Shown: positions 32,748-41,245 of the stretch, piece by piece | How positions within the stretch are numbered: the first letter of the stretch is position 1 | Layout: every line of letters begins with the position of its first letter | Assembly (NCBI GenBank): GCA_944383695.1 | Contig: CALWQP010000021.1 | Coordinates: 1-50,863 of the forward strand | DNA: 50,863 bases | Direction: 5' to 3' | Origin: an uncultured Mediterraneibacter sp. | Lineage (GTDB): Bacteria; Bacillota; Clostridia; Lachnospirales; Lachnospiraceae | Position numbers and translations under genes: made by a program | The notes under the pieces: model-generated | What the model was told of the DNA's origin: nothing | Databases searched by the model: none | The model's input: the letters and a program-made list of their open reading frames with translations, nothing else

Positions 32748-34283
32748 TCAATCCTCGGATTCAGGCTCACCAGCCTCCGGGTACAGATACGGCAGCGGAT
32801 CTACTGCCGCTCCGTTGATCTCCAACTGGAAGTGCAGATGGTTTCCTGTAGAGTCCCCGGTTGTTCCACTCAAGCCGATCTGCTGACCTTTCTCTACACG
32901 TTCCCCTTTTTCTACATAGATCTCTTTGTGGTGCATGTATTTTGTCACCAGTCCATCGCCGTGATCGATAACGACCCAGTTCCCCGCGGAATCGCTCCAC
33001 CCTGCAGTTATAACCGTTCCGGCTGCCGCAGCGTAAACCGGGATATTCTCACTTCCTGTCCCCAGGTCGATCCCCTTGTGGTAAGAGTTTCTAAATTCTC
33101 TAAATCCAAAACGGCTTGTAAGATGTGATCCCGGACATGGATCTGCGAACTCTCCCAGAAGTTCGCTGAATTCTCCTAACGTCATCCGATCAAGACGGTA
33201 CAAGTCATAAGTCTCCATCTGACGAATCAAGCTGCTCGCATAGTTTATGTCTGTCGCCCATCTGCTGCCGATACGCATGGCAAATGTGTTGGCGTCCTTG
33301 ACTCCCTCAATCAGATCGCTGTAGACTTCGCTCAGAAGCTCCGCCCGATCCTCGATAGCCTCGGTGTATGTGTGATACACTCTGAATCCAGCGCGGATCA
33401 TATAACTCTCTCCGCTTTCCGTCTGCTCTCCGGTCTTCATATTCACTGAGCCTGCAGGGCCTGTCCCCTTAATGCCGAAAAGGTTATTATACTGATAGGC
33501 AAGGTAGGAGAGTCCCTGTCCTTCATCTCCGTATGGACCGTACATACCGAATCCGGACTCCTGTATGATCTGAGCGATAGTGACGGAAGCCGGATAGCCG
33601 TATTCATCCTGCACCTTAAGAGCGCCAATGATCATCTCCGGCGTAATAAAGACCGGGATATTCTCCAGCGGCATGTCTGTGCTGTACTTGATCTTCTCTC
33701 CCTGATCGATGAAAGCTTCCGATGGATTGTATGTACGCTCTTCATAGTACGCTTCCTTGCGGTTATCCCGGAAATATACCGGTACACTGGGTACTGCCTC
33801 CTCATCCGGAACCGGCGTCTCCACCTTGGGGACTTCCGGCTGAGACGTATCTGTCACAGGAGCCTCTGGAGTGGGTGTATCTGTCCCTGGATTCTCTGAA
33901 TCAGGTGTACTCGTCCCCGGCTCTTCCGGATCAGGTGTATCTGTCCCCGGCTCTTCCGGATCAGGCGTATCTGTCCCCGGCTCTTCCGGATCAGGTGTAT
34001 CTGCCCCCGGCTCTTCCGGATCAGGCGTATCTGTCCCCGGCTCTTCCGGATCAGGTGTATCTGTCTCCGGCTCTTCCGGCTCAGGTGCATCTGTCTCCGG
34101 TGCTCCTGAGCCTGGCACATCAGTCTCCGGGGCTTCTGTTACCGATGTATCCTCGCTTATCTTCAACTCTCCTTCAGACTCCGCCACCACAGGTGTGCAG
34201 ACGCCGGTAAATATAGTTCCGCTCAGCAACAGCGCCGCCGACAATACAGTTAATCTTTTTCTTGCTTCTTTTCTGTTCAGCAT
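32748..34283 (-). CDS. Secreted glucosaminidase plus M23 endopeptidase
   Basis: A 511-residue cell-wall hydrolase. A signal peptide (about 1-34) is followed by a Pro/Glu/Asp/Thr repeat region (about 50-160), then a glucosaminidase domain of the FlgJ/GH73 type (about 215-370, ITPEMIIGAL, IIQESGFG with the catalytic Glu), and a C-terminal LytM/M23 peptidase with HKGIDLG (about 403) and HLHFQ (about 483). It could open the peptidoglycan for the surface structure. It follows the signal peptidase by 15 bases, so the two are one operon with the coiled-coil protein and Rrf2. Confidence 0.88.
   Translation of the reverse strand: MLNRKEARKRLTVLSAALLLSGTIFTGVCTPVVAESEGELKISEDTSVTEAPETDVPGSGAPETDAPEPEEPETDTPDPEEPGTDTPDPEEPGADTPDPEEPGTDTPDPEEPGTDTPDPEEPGTSTPDSENPGTDTPTPEAPVTDTSQPEVPKVETPVPDEEAVPSVPVYFRDNRKEAYYEERTYNPSEAFIDQGEKIKYSTDMPLENIPVFITPEMIIGALKVQDEYGYPASVTIAQIIQESGFGMYGPYGDEGQGLSYLAYQYNNLFGIKGTGPAGSVNMKTGEQTESGESYMIRAGFRVYHTYTEAIEDRAELLSEVYSDLIEGVKDANTFAMRIGSRWATDINYASSLIRQMETYDLYRLDRMTLGEFSELLGEFADPCPGSHLTSRFGFREFRNSYHKGIDLGTGSENIPVYAAAAGTVITAGWSDSAGNWVVIDHGDGLVTKYMHHKEIYVEKGERVEKGQQIGLSGTTGDSTGNHLHFQLEINGAAVDPLPYLYPEAGEPESED
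33871..34110. repeat. Tandem 30-base repeat coding for a TDTPDPEEPG linker
   Basis: Eight units of 30 bases; the six from 33901 to 34080 are nearly identical and the outer two have diverged. They encode a rigid acidic 10-residue repeat. Copy number should vary by slippage between strains. Confidence 0.85.
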
Positions 34284-34298
34284 ATCTTCTCCTTCCTA

Positions 34299-34856
34299 TC
34301 AGCCTTTCCTGAGTATTACAAGTATTTCCCCTTTTATCTGTCCGGACGATACCGGGCCATAGTCTCTTGAATCCATAGAATTCTCACGGTTGTCCCCCAG
34401 AACGAAATATTCATCTTCCCCCAGTGTGATCGGATATTCCTCTATGCTGCTCCGCCGGGTGCTCCCCTGTATATAGGCCTCTTCCAGTTCTTCCCCATCT
34501 ATCATGACGGCGCCTGTTCTCTGGTCAATATACACTTCCTCTCCGGGCAGTCCCACTACACGTTTGATCAGCACTCTGTCATCATCCGGCCGTACAAGGA
34601 CTACGTCTCCCCGGTCCAGTGTGCCGTGTACTCTGGTAAACAGTACCAGATCGGAATCCATATAGTTCGGATTCATGGAGCTCCCCTCCACTACCGCGAT
34701 GCCGAAGAATACGCGGGTCAGCAGGAATATGAGCGAGAGCAGGGCAACTGTGCCGATCGCCCAGTTTCTCCGGTCTTTCTTATCTCTTCGCTCCTCTTCC
34801 AGTCTGGCACGGACGGCCTGCTGCACCCTTCCGCCCGATGTTCTCTCTTCACTCAC
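34299..34856 (-). CDS. lepB: Type I signal peptidase
   Basis: A 185-residue enzyme with a basic cytoplasmic N-terminus (about 1-30), one membrane helix (WAIGTVALLSLIFLLTRVFF), the nucleophile Ser in VVEGSSMNP (about 60), the general base Lys in RVLIKRVVGLPGE (about 99) and the box E motif GDNRENSMDSRDYG (about 157-170). It is the bacterial (Lys) rather than the SipW/ER (His) type. It overlaps the coiled-coil gene by eight bases and precedes the hydrolase. Such linkage suggests a dedicated peptidase for the secreted surface proteins encoded next door. Confidence 0.92.
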   Translation of the reverse strand: MSEERTSGGRVQQAVRARLEEERRDKKDRRNWAIGTVALLSLIFLLTRVFFGIAVVEGSSMNPNYMDSDLVLFTRVHGTLDRGDVVLVRPDDDRVLIKRVVGLPGEEVYIDQRTGAVMIDGEELEEAYIQGSTRRSSIEEYPITLGEDEYFVLGDNRENSMDSRDYGPVSSGQIKGEILVILRKG

Positions 34857-35349
34857 CCTGGCTACCAGCCTCCAGATCTTCGATCTGCTTCAGAATTTCT
34901 CTGACTTTCCCGCAGAAGGATTGTCCCTCTTCCTTCAGCTTCTCTGTCTTTTTCGTGTATTCCTGCAGTTCTCTTAAATATTTCACTTGCAGCTCTGCTA
35001 TCTTTTTCTCTTCATCTTCAGCTTTTTTACGAGCCTCTTCCAATATCCGGTCTGCTTCTTCCTCCGCTTTTTTTATCGTATGTTCCCGGTACTCCTGGAT
35101 CTGGCTCATGCTATCCAGCAGCTCACCGCCTTTTTTCTGGTATTCGTCCTGCATCTTCTGCGCTCTGTCTTCCATAAGCCCCTGCTTCTCGCAAAGCCCG
35201 CGGATCACTTCCTGATATTTGTCGCATATAAGCCCGATCTTCTCCATGACATCTTCTTCGTCACAGCCACCCAGCGTCTTTTTCTTAAACTCCATCTCTT
35301 CTATATAAGCGGCGATCTCGCTAAGCCCTTCCACTTCTCTGTTCTCCAC
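34849..35349 (-). CDS. DivIVA-like coiled-coil protein
   Basis: A 166-residue charged coiled-coil protein. The N-terminal stretch EFKKKTLGGCDEEDVMEKIGLICDKYQ recalls the F-x(5)-GYD-xx-EVD membrane-binding motif of DivIVA, but with GC in place of GY. Residues about 55-160 are an almost unbroken coiled coil (KKAEEEADRILEEARKKAEDEEKK). DivIVA-type proteins mark poles or curved membrane. A positional marker for the surface machinery is a reasonable inference. The broken paralogue at 48749-49255 lies in the same place upstream of a signal peptidase. Confidence 0.65.
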   Translation of the reverse strand: MENREVEGLSEIAAYIEEMEFKKKTLGGCDEEDVMEKIGLICDKYQEVIRGLCEKQGLMEDRAQKMQDEYQKKGGELLDSMSQIQEYREHTIKKAEEEADRILEEARKKAEDEEKKIAELQVKYLRELQEYTKKTEKLKEEGQSFCGKVREILKQIEDLEAGSQGE

Positions 35350-35405
35350 GTTTCTTATCTTCCTTTCTCCGCCATTTGAAGCTTTTTCGTATGCTGTTCA
35401 CTATT

Positions 35406-35879
35406 CTATGCCTGGCGCCTGGATATTCCTTTCCGCACTTCTTGTATCTCGATGATCTCATCATCCGAGGCGCGTTTATATTTTTCCATGATACCGCTCA
35501 AGCGCTGAGATAACCATTTCTCTTCAAATTCATGCTGAAGCGCCAAATAAAAACCGGGGATCGAGCATCTGTTCACTCCACCGCGGCTGCAGTATGCGTC
35601 TGGTTCCAGACACCGATTGATCTTTACGGTGCTTTCCATGACACTCAGCACTTCCATCAATGTGATGTTCTCCAGGGGCTTCATTAAATAATATCCGCCC
35701 TGGGAACCAGGTTCGGATCCAATCAGCTTTGCCGTGCGCAGCTTCGTTGTTATCTTTACAATATACTTTGGTGGAATCACCATCACTTCCGCTATAAGCG
35801 GTCCTGTCTTTTTTACGCCCACTTCCTCCAGGCACAAGAGCAGTCGGATCGCATAGTCAGTTGTGATATTTAGTTGCAT
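35406..35879 (-). CDS. Rrf2-family transcriptional regulator, copy 1
   Basis: A 157-residue winged-helix regulator (MQLNITTDYAIRLLLCLEEVG..., IPPKYIVKITTKLRTAKLIGSEPGSQGGYYL). Three cysteines in CLEPDAYC and CSRGGVNRC (spacing C-x6-C-x7-C) match Fe-S-cluster-binding Rrf2 members such as IscR/NsrR. GAGGAGGAG lies just upstream of its ATG. It heads the operon with the coiled-coil, signal peptidase and hydrolase genes. Redox, iron or nitric oxide control of the surface locus is inferred. Confidence 0.9.
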   Translation of the reverse strand: MQLNITTDYAIRLLLCLEEVGVKKTGPLIAEVMVIPPKYIVKITTKLRTAKLIGSEPGSQGGYYLMKPLENITLMEVLSVMESTVKINRCLEPDAYCSRGGVNRCSIPGFYLALQHEFEEKWLSQRLSGIMEKYKRASDDEIIEIQEVRKGISRRQA

Positions 35880-36086
35880 CTCTCCTCCTCTTCGACTTCA
35901 AGCGCTCCGAAAGCACTTGCCTATCTTCCTTATATATTTTTATACTTTGCTTATGCATTCTTCACATACACTACCCAGAAGGTTTGCGTTTCTACGGTTA
36001 TAATACCTTCTATATCCGTTCCTTGTCAATATGATTTATGTGAAAACAGACAAAAAAACACATGATTTTATTGCGTCTGCGACTGC

Positions 36087-36854
36087 CTACAGACTGACGG
36101 ATAACAACAGGGCCAGAACCGTGAGATGTGCCGGATAGAACAGATAGAAAAACCATTTTGAAAACGTTCTCCCAGATTCCATCCTCTCCCCATTGTACAG
36201 ACACATAATACACGCTCCCCCCAGTGCGATGCCCGCCATGTCCAGGATACAGTAGAGCACGGCGGTCGACGGCACAAAACCTACATATAAGATATATGGC
36301 ACAATGTTGTAATTCACGCCAAATAAAACTGCCGGTACCGCAAAGGCCGCCGCTAGCACTGTTTTTCTTCCTGTTTTCCGCGCCAGAAGAAACAGCAGGG
36401 TAAACAACGGAGCATACCAGGTCCAGTCAAAATATCTGCTCACAAGGAATACCACGATTATGACCCCGGTCTTCAGGATATTGCTGGACAAGTTTTCCAT
36501 CGCGCAAATCAAAAGGAAGCACAGACAGAGCGTGAACAGCATGTTCATCCCGCAAAAGGCCAGACGCCCCTGACTCGCCAGCCCGAAGAGCAGGCAGAAG
36601 GGAAGTTCCGAAACCAGGGCAAACAAAAATAGGCGCAGAAAATATTTCTTGTGGGAACGTGTGTAATAATATCCCTCGACTAGAAAATAAAGCATGGCCG
36701 GCGCGGTAAAATATCCGACCGATAACATCAGTTTATAGACCAGAGTCCCATTTGTCAAAAATCCCTGTGCAATGTGGTTCAACAGCATCGTAAACATAGC
36801 GATGTATTTGATCACATCACGGTTAAGGATTTTATACCGCTGATCTCCGCCCAT
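36087..36854 (-). CDS. TraX family membrane protein
   Basis: A 255-residue protein with eight or so membrane helices and the TraX start (VIKYIAMFTMLLNHIAQGF), the charged loop YYTRSHKKYFLRLFLFALVSELPF and a C-terminal FYLFYPAHLTVLALLL. TraX N-acetylates F-pilin in E. coli, but chromosomal Firmicutes homologues are of unknown role, perhaps acyltransferases for surface polymers. It lies next to, but not within, the Rrf2 operon. Confidence 0.88.
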   Translation of the reverse strand: MGGDQRYKILNRDVIKYIAMFTMLLNHIAQGFLTNGTLVYKLMLSVGYFTAPAMLYFLVEGYYYTRSHKKYFLRLFLFALVSELPFCLLFGLASQGRLAFCGMNMLFTLCLCFLLICAMENLSSNILKTGVIIVVFLVSRYFDWTWYAPLFTLLFLLARKTGRKTVLAAAFAVPAVLFGVNYNIVPYILYVGFVPSTAVLYCILDMAGIALGGACIMCLYNGERMESGRTFSKWFFYLFYPAHLTVLALLLSVSL

Positions 36855-36915
36855 AACAATCTACTCACTCATTTGCCATGTTCTCCTTTGTATATGGGAA
36901 ATTCTTTTTATTCGC

Positions 36916-36961
36916 AAAAAACAAAGAAAAATACCGATTATTCAGCATTTCTCTTTGTTTT
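36916..36961 (-). terminator. Terminator of the tRNA-Glu/tRNA-Cys unit
   Basis: On the minus strand AAAACAAAGA pairs with TCTTTGTTTT around a long loop, followed by T residues, seven bases past tRNA-Cys. Confidence 0.7.
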
Positions 36962-36967
36962 GAAAAG

Positions 36968-37039
36968 AGGCGCAGACGAGATTTGAACTCGTGAATCAGG
37001 GTGTTGCAGACCCACGCCTTACCACTTGGCTACTGCGCC
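36968..37039 (-). tRNA. tRNA-Cys (anticodon GCA)
   Basis: Acceptor GGCGCAG/CTGCGCC, anticodon loop TCTGCAA with GCA, T arm CGAGTTCAAATCTCG, and discriminator T as expected for tRNA-Cys. CCA is not encoded. Confidence 0.95.
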
Positions 37040-37084
37040 GCACTATGGACACTCAGGGAGCAAGATCTGCTCTCTAAGTGCGAC

Positions 37085-37156
37085 TGACCCCGACGGGAAT
37101 CGAACCCGTGTTACCGCCGTGAAAGGGCGATGTCTTAACCGCTTGACCACGGGGCC
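37085..37156 (-). tRNA. tRNA-Glu (anticodon TTC)
   Basis: Acceptor GGCCCCG/CGGGGTC, anticodon loop CTTTCAC with TTC, T arm ACGGGTTCGATTCCCGT, and discriminator A. It lies 45 bases upstream of tRNA-Cys in the same unit. Confidence 0.95.
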
Positions 37157-37164
37157 ATAAAACT

Positions 37165-37184
37165 GTCACTGCTTTTGCAGTGAC
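37165..37184 (-). terminator. Hairpin between spmA and tRNA-Glu
   Basis: A perfect 8-bp stem (GTCACTGC / GCAGTGAC) with a loop of AAAA, then CAGTTTT. It may end the spmA transcript. It is only eight bases before the tRNA. Confidence 0.55.
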
Positions 37185-37238
37185 CGCCTTTTATGCTAAC
37201 ATATAAGAGCTGCAAATGCAAGCACTTTTATACAGTTA

Positions 37239-37844
37239 TTATCTGTCCATCATCTTACAGAACAACATCGCCACTCCTGTGCTTACCGCCGTCGCCACGA
37301 TGCCTGCTCCCACGATGGCCGCCGGGTTCGCGCTCCCATACTGGCTCCGGTAAGCGATCACATTAACAGGGATCAGCTGGAGGGATGAAATATTTACAAT
37401 AAGGAAAGTACACATCTCATTGCTTGCGATTCCCTTATTCCTTGCCGGACCTGCTGCCCTCCCGGCTCTCCTGTCATCCTCCAGCTTTCCCAGCTCCTCC
37501 ATGGCCTTCAGCCCGGCGGGCGTGGCTGCCCAGCCAAGCCCCAGGAAATTAGCAATGAAGTTCGTTGCAATATGCTCCTCCGCCTTGTGTCCCTCCGGTA
37601 TTCCCGGGAAGAGGAAGCGGAGCAGCGGGCGCATTTTACGCGACGCCATCTGTACGATCCCCGCTCTCGAGGCGATTTCCATAATGCCGGTCCAGAACGC
37701 CATCACCCCGATCATAGTGATGCACAGCGTCACCGCCTCCTTTGACGAATCCAGCGCCGCGTTCGTGATATCCTGCATCCTCCCATTAAAAGCCCCAAAC
37801 ATAACTCCCACCAGGATCATCCCTGCCCACAGATAATTCAGCAT
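37239..37844 (-). CDS. spmA: Spore maturation protein A
   Basis: A 201-residue nucleoside-recognition (Gate) domain membrane protein starting MLNYLWAGMILVGVMFGAFNGRM, with KEAVTLCITMIGVMAFWTGIM, ATNFIANFLGLGWAATPAGLKAMEEL and NEMCTFLIVNISSLQLIPVNVIAYR. SpmA and SpmB help dehydrate the spore core. ATG at 37844 has GGGGAGGA upstream. The partner spmB lies 2 kb away on the other strand. Confidence 0.93.
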   Translation of the reverse strand: MLNYLWAGMILVGVMFGAFNGRMQDITNAALDSSKEAVTLCITMIGVMAFWTGIMEIASRAGIVQMASRKMRPLLRFLFPGIPEGHKAEEHIATNFIANFLGLGWAATPAGLKAMEELGKLEDDRRAGRAAGPARNKGIASNEMCTFLIVNISSLQLIPVNVIAYRSQYGSANPAAIVGAGIVATAVSTGVAMLFCKMMDR

Positions 37845-37913
37845 AATTCTTCCTCCCCGACACACAGACAAAGCCCAGAACTCTTTTTATCGCTTAAGCG
37901 GCGCTCTGTCATT

Positions 37914-39719
37914 TTATTCTCCGCCGATTTTCCACATATAATCTTCCACGATCTCAAAAGGCGCCGGTCCCACTTCCAGCACTGCTTCGTGGAACTCTTT
38001 CTGGGAGAAATCCTCCCCTTTCTCCTCTGCCCAGTCCTTTTTCAGCTCCAGGAACTCCACATATCCGATATAATATTTCAGGTAATTTGCCGGAGAACCT
38101 ATGATCAGCTCATAGATTTCTTCCACAGTGTCTGCATCTGTGATTCCATAGTTTGAAAAAAATTCCACTGTGTCCATGCGGCTCCATCCGTCATAATGGA
38201 TGCCCATATCCGCAAGAGCGTACAGCCCAAGTATGATCGAACCGTTCTTCTGCAGAATCACGGCCTGCTCCTTTGGCAGAGGCGTAAGATAGTAACTTCC
38301 CATTTCCGCATAGGTCGCCCATCCTTCCACATAGCCGCCGAAATCCATCAGGCTGCGGATAGGGTCTGGATCTGTACTCTCATAATAAATCGTCTGATAC
38401 AGATGCCCCGGATATCCCTCGTGCGCCAGCGTCGTAAAGAGGGTCAGGTCGTTTCCCATGTGGCCCTGGTTGATATAGATCACATTTTCCCCGGTATTAT
38501 CGATCGCAGGGATCATATAAAACGCAGGGCTCAGGTGCTCTTCCATCTCCTCCGGCACATATTTGACTTCCAGTTCTGTGGCGGGTGGCTCGGGAAAAGT
38601 CTGGCCAATCCCCTGTTTCAGATGAGCCAGTATGAGTTCCGCGCTCTCCTGGCCAACGGAAGCCGCTGCTTCCTCTGCCTCTCCGTAACTGATGCCCATG
38701 ATCTGCTCCATGGCTTCCAGGTCATCCGTGATCTGCCGCCTCGTCAGGTCTTCCATTTCCTCCACGGAGCGGTCAGAGCCTGTGGACTGCTTCACAAGCA
38801 GCTCATAGTATTCCTTCCCCTGGGGCAGATAAACAAGCCCCTTTTCATTCTTTCCGCTGCCCTTCATGTCTTCTACGAATGAGATCAGCTTTTCATAGGC
38901 AGGTAATACATAATCCTGAATAACGAGAGCATTATCCTGTATATAGTCATTTTTTTCATTATTTGTCAACTTATTTATTTTCTCAATCCTGTCAACAAAT
39001 GTGGAATACAGATAGTTCCCATCGCCCATGTCAAGAAATGCCCGGCACTGTCCGATCACCGTGTCCGCAGCATAGTCCGCCATGAACAGTCCTGCTTCCG
39101 CCTTCTGGTTCTCAAACCGGATCAGACTGTCGAAATACTCTCCTGTCGTTTTAAGGAGCGCCAGATAGTCATCTACATCCTGCCGGTCATAAAACTGATA
39201 CTCTGACAGCACGACCGGGAGCTGTGTCTGCACACCGCTCACCAGGCCCAGCGGCTCCTCGTACAAGAGATATTCCGCACTTTTATCCATGCTCCTGAGC
39301 TGATAATTCAGCACATCATAGGTAAGCCTGTTCTGTGTATCCAGGTCGTCATATGAGAATCCCAAAAGCGCCTGCCTCATATTTTCAGATGAGGCTTTTA
39401 CAGCTTCCGCCTCCACATCAAAGCTTCCAAATGTCACAGGCACGTCCGTGATCCCATATTTCTCCGGTTCTTTCAGTGTATAATGAAGGTTGACTGTGTT
39501 TGACGCGGCCTCCCGGCAGAAGAGCTCCCGAGTATATTCCCGAAATCTTGCATCCTCCCCGCCGGCATTCCCGCCTGTATTCCCGACCGCATCCCGGCTC
39601 AATCCGCAGCCTGCTGCCAGCAGACCAACAGCCAGGCTTAGCGCGCCGATGGTACAGAGGATATGTTTTTTTCGTGATCGATAAGTGGATTTTATGTAGT
39701 GAGACACAAAAGACATCAT
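37914..39719 (-). CDS. DUF885 family lipoprotein (putative metallopeptidase)
   Basis: A 601-residue protein from the ATG at 39719. The signal ends in lipobox GLLAAGCGLS (Cys about 38 from that start). The catalytic-like motif HEGYPGH is at about 431, and GGYVEGWATYAE about 40 residues later supplies another acidic ligand, as in DUF885 enzymes, a family of peptidases related to M32-type folds. It should act outside the membrane. GGGAG precedes the start. A frame open 39 codons further upstream has no lipoprotein logic. It lies between spmA and spmB. Confidence 0.85.
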   Translation of the reverse strand: MMSFVSHYIKSTYRSRKKHILCTIGALSLAVGLLAAGCGLSRDAVGNTGGNAGGEDARFREYTRELFCREAASNTVNLHYTLKEPEKYGITDVPVTFGSFDVEAEAVKASSENMRQALLGFSYDDLDTQNRLTYDVLNYQLRSMDKSAEYLLYEEPLGLVSGVQTQLPVVLSEYQFYDRQDVDDYLALLKTTGEYFDSLIRFENQKAEAGLFMADYAADTVIGQCRAFLDMGDGNYLYSTFVDRIEKINKLTNNEKNDYIQDNALVIQDYVLPAYEKLISFVEDMKGSGKNEKGLVYLPQGKEYYELLVKQSTGSDRSVEEMEDLTRRQITDDLEAMEQIMGISYGEAEEAAASVGQESAELILAHLKQGIGQTFPEPPATELEVKYVPEEMEEHLSPAFYMIPAIDNTGENVIYINQGHMGNDLTLFTTLAHEGYPGHLYQTIYYESTDPDPIRSLMDFGGYVEGWATYAEMGSYYLTPLPKEQAVILQKNGSIILGLYALADMGIHYDGWSRMDTVEFFSNYGITDADTVEEIYELIIGSPANYLKYYIGYVEFLELKKDWAEEKGEDFSQKEFHEAVLEVGPAPFEIVEDYMWKIGGE

Positions 39720-39875
39720 AAAAGCTCCCAAGATATCTTTATTGTATCCTATGAAACGCGGCGCTTTGATATTCATATGCCTCGTCCAGCGGCGGAGCAT
39801 ATCCGGTCTGACATATATTTTTCCGCGCTCCTGCATATACTCATGATAAATGAGCCTTCTCCCCGGAGGTGTCTC

Positions 39876-40406
39876 TTGCAGATCCTTCTTTATATTTCGG
39901 ACTTTATCGTCCCTTTTATCGTGCTGAGCATCGTTACCTATGGGCTCCTGTCAGGCGTCAATGTGTATGAAACCTTTATCAAAGGCGCAAAAAGCGGCTT
40001 TCTCACTGTCATCCGCCTCATGCCGACACTCATCGGTCTGATGGCGGCGGTAGGCATCCTGCGCGCCTCCGGTTTCCTGGATTTCCTGTCGTCAGTGATC
40101 GGACGGTTCTCCGCATATATCGGATTTCCCGGAGAACTGGTCCCCCTCACCATTGTTAAAATGTTTTCCTCCTCCGCCGCGACAGGGCTTCTCCTGGACG
40201 TGTTCAGGGAATTTGGGACAGACTCCCGGCTGGGCCTCATCGCTTCTATCTCCATGTGCTGCACGGAGACGATCTTCTATACAATGAGCGTCTACTTCAT
40301 GACAGCAAAAGTAAAGCATTCCCGCTATACGCTTTCCGGAGCGCTCATCGCCACCCTAGGCGGGCTTGCCGCAAGCGTCTTTCTGGCCGGAGTCATGATG
40401 GGATGA
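39876..40406 (+). CDS. spmB: Spore maturation protein B
   Basis: A 176-residue nucleoside-recognition membrane protein. The start is TTG at 39876, six bases after CGGAGG, giving the normal SpmB length (LQILLYISDFIVPFIVLSIVTYGLLSGVNVYETFIKGAKSGF). Other blocks are LMPTLIGLMAAVGILRASGFLD, VKMFSSSAATGLLLDV and CCTETIFYTMSVYF. Upstream ATGs lack a good ribosome site. It is transcribed away from the DUF885 gene. Confidence 0.92.
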   Translation: MQILLYISDFIVPFIVLSIVTYGLLSGVNVYETFIKGAKSGFLTVIRLMPTLIGLMAAVGILRASGFLDFLSSVIGRFSAYIGFPGELVPLTIVKMFSSSAATGLLLDVFREFGTDSRLGLIASISMCCTETIFYTMSVYFMTAKVKHSRYTLSGALIATLGGLAASVFLAGVMMG

Positions 40407-40570
40407 CCGCAGTACAGAAACTTTTACAAGCGACCGCAGTGCGTAATCTCCCCGCAGACGACCACAGCGCGGAAACTCCTTTAGGATTGTGGGACAGCTT
40501 TATTTGTGCTAGAATAGTAAAAGAGTCAGTGGCCACTGACTTGTTAAAATCGATATATGGAGGTGTTTTT

Positions 40571-41224
40571 ATGGCCAGCGTGACATTTGAACACTTGACA
40601 AAAACCTATCCGAATGGCTTCGTCTCGGTAGATGATGTGGACCTTCATATAGAGGACGGTGAATTCGTTGTTTTCCACGGTCCGAGCGGCTGCGGCAAGT
40701 CCACGATCCTACGCATGGCAGGAGGTCTCGAGGACATTACGTCAGGGAATATCTATCTCGGCAAAGAACTGCTCAACGATATACTGCCGCGGGATCGGCA
40801 TCTGGCGATGGCATTCCAAAATTATACATTGTACAGGCACTTTAATGCATATGATAATATAGCCCTGGGGCTGAGGCTCCGCAATCTCCCGCGCACAGTG
40901 ATAGACAACCGGGTAAAAGAAGCCGCTAGATTTTTCGGGATCACGGACATCCTTGATAAAAAGATCAGATCCCTTTCTGCGGCGGACCGGCAGAGAGTCG
41001 CTCTCAGCCGTGCCATTGTGTTCCGCCCCAACGTGCTTCTGGTGGACGAGGATTTTGCCCATCAGGATGAGAACCGACGGGGGGAAATGCTCCGCGATAT
41101 TCTTAAGATCAACGAAACGCTGGGAATTACAGTCCTCTATGTGACGAACAAGCGGGAAGAGGCTGTGGGCCTGAAGAAAAAAACAGTATACATGAAAGAT
41201 GGAAAAATAACAGACGTCAGATGA
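40571..41224 (+). CDS. Degenerate MalK/UgpC-like ABC ATPase
   Basis: A 217-residue nucleotide-binding domain without the C-terminal TOBE region of sugar importers. Walker A is intact (GPSGCGKST, about 38-46) and the Q-loop is present (MAFQNYTLYRHFNAYDNI). The signature LSGGQ reads LSAAD (about 136), the Walker B end reads LLVDEDFAHQ instead of LLLDEP, and the switch His is Asn (VLYVTNKREEA). GGAGG precedes the ATG. No permease or binding protein is adjacent. It may bind but poorly hydrolyse ATP and act as a regulator. Confidence 0.85.
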   Translation: MASVTFEHLTKTYPNGFVSVDDVDLHIEDGEFVVFHGPSGCGKSTILRMAGGLEDITSGNIYLGKELLNDILPRDRHLAMAFQNYTLYRHFNAYDNIALGLRLRNLPRTVIDNRVKEAARFFGITDILDKKIRSLSAADRQRVALSRAIVFRPNVLLVDEDFAHQDENRRGEMLRDILKINETLGITVLYVTNKREEAVGLKKKTVYMKDGKITDVR

Positions 41225-41245
41225 TTTCCGGCGTCTGTTATTTTT
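41203..41245. terminator. Bidirectional terminator between convergent genes
   Basis: AAAAATAACAGACG pairs with CGTCTGTTATTTTT around a 15-base loop. It overlaps the ABC ATPase stop and the rsmI end and gives a T-run in both directions. Confidence 0.85.

Noticed and set aside
33722..34362. Long plus-strand frames over the hydrolase repeat region
   Set aside because: They arise from the 30-base repeat, which keeps all frames open; the minus-strand frame has a signal peptide and two catalytic domains.
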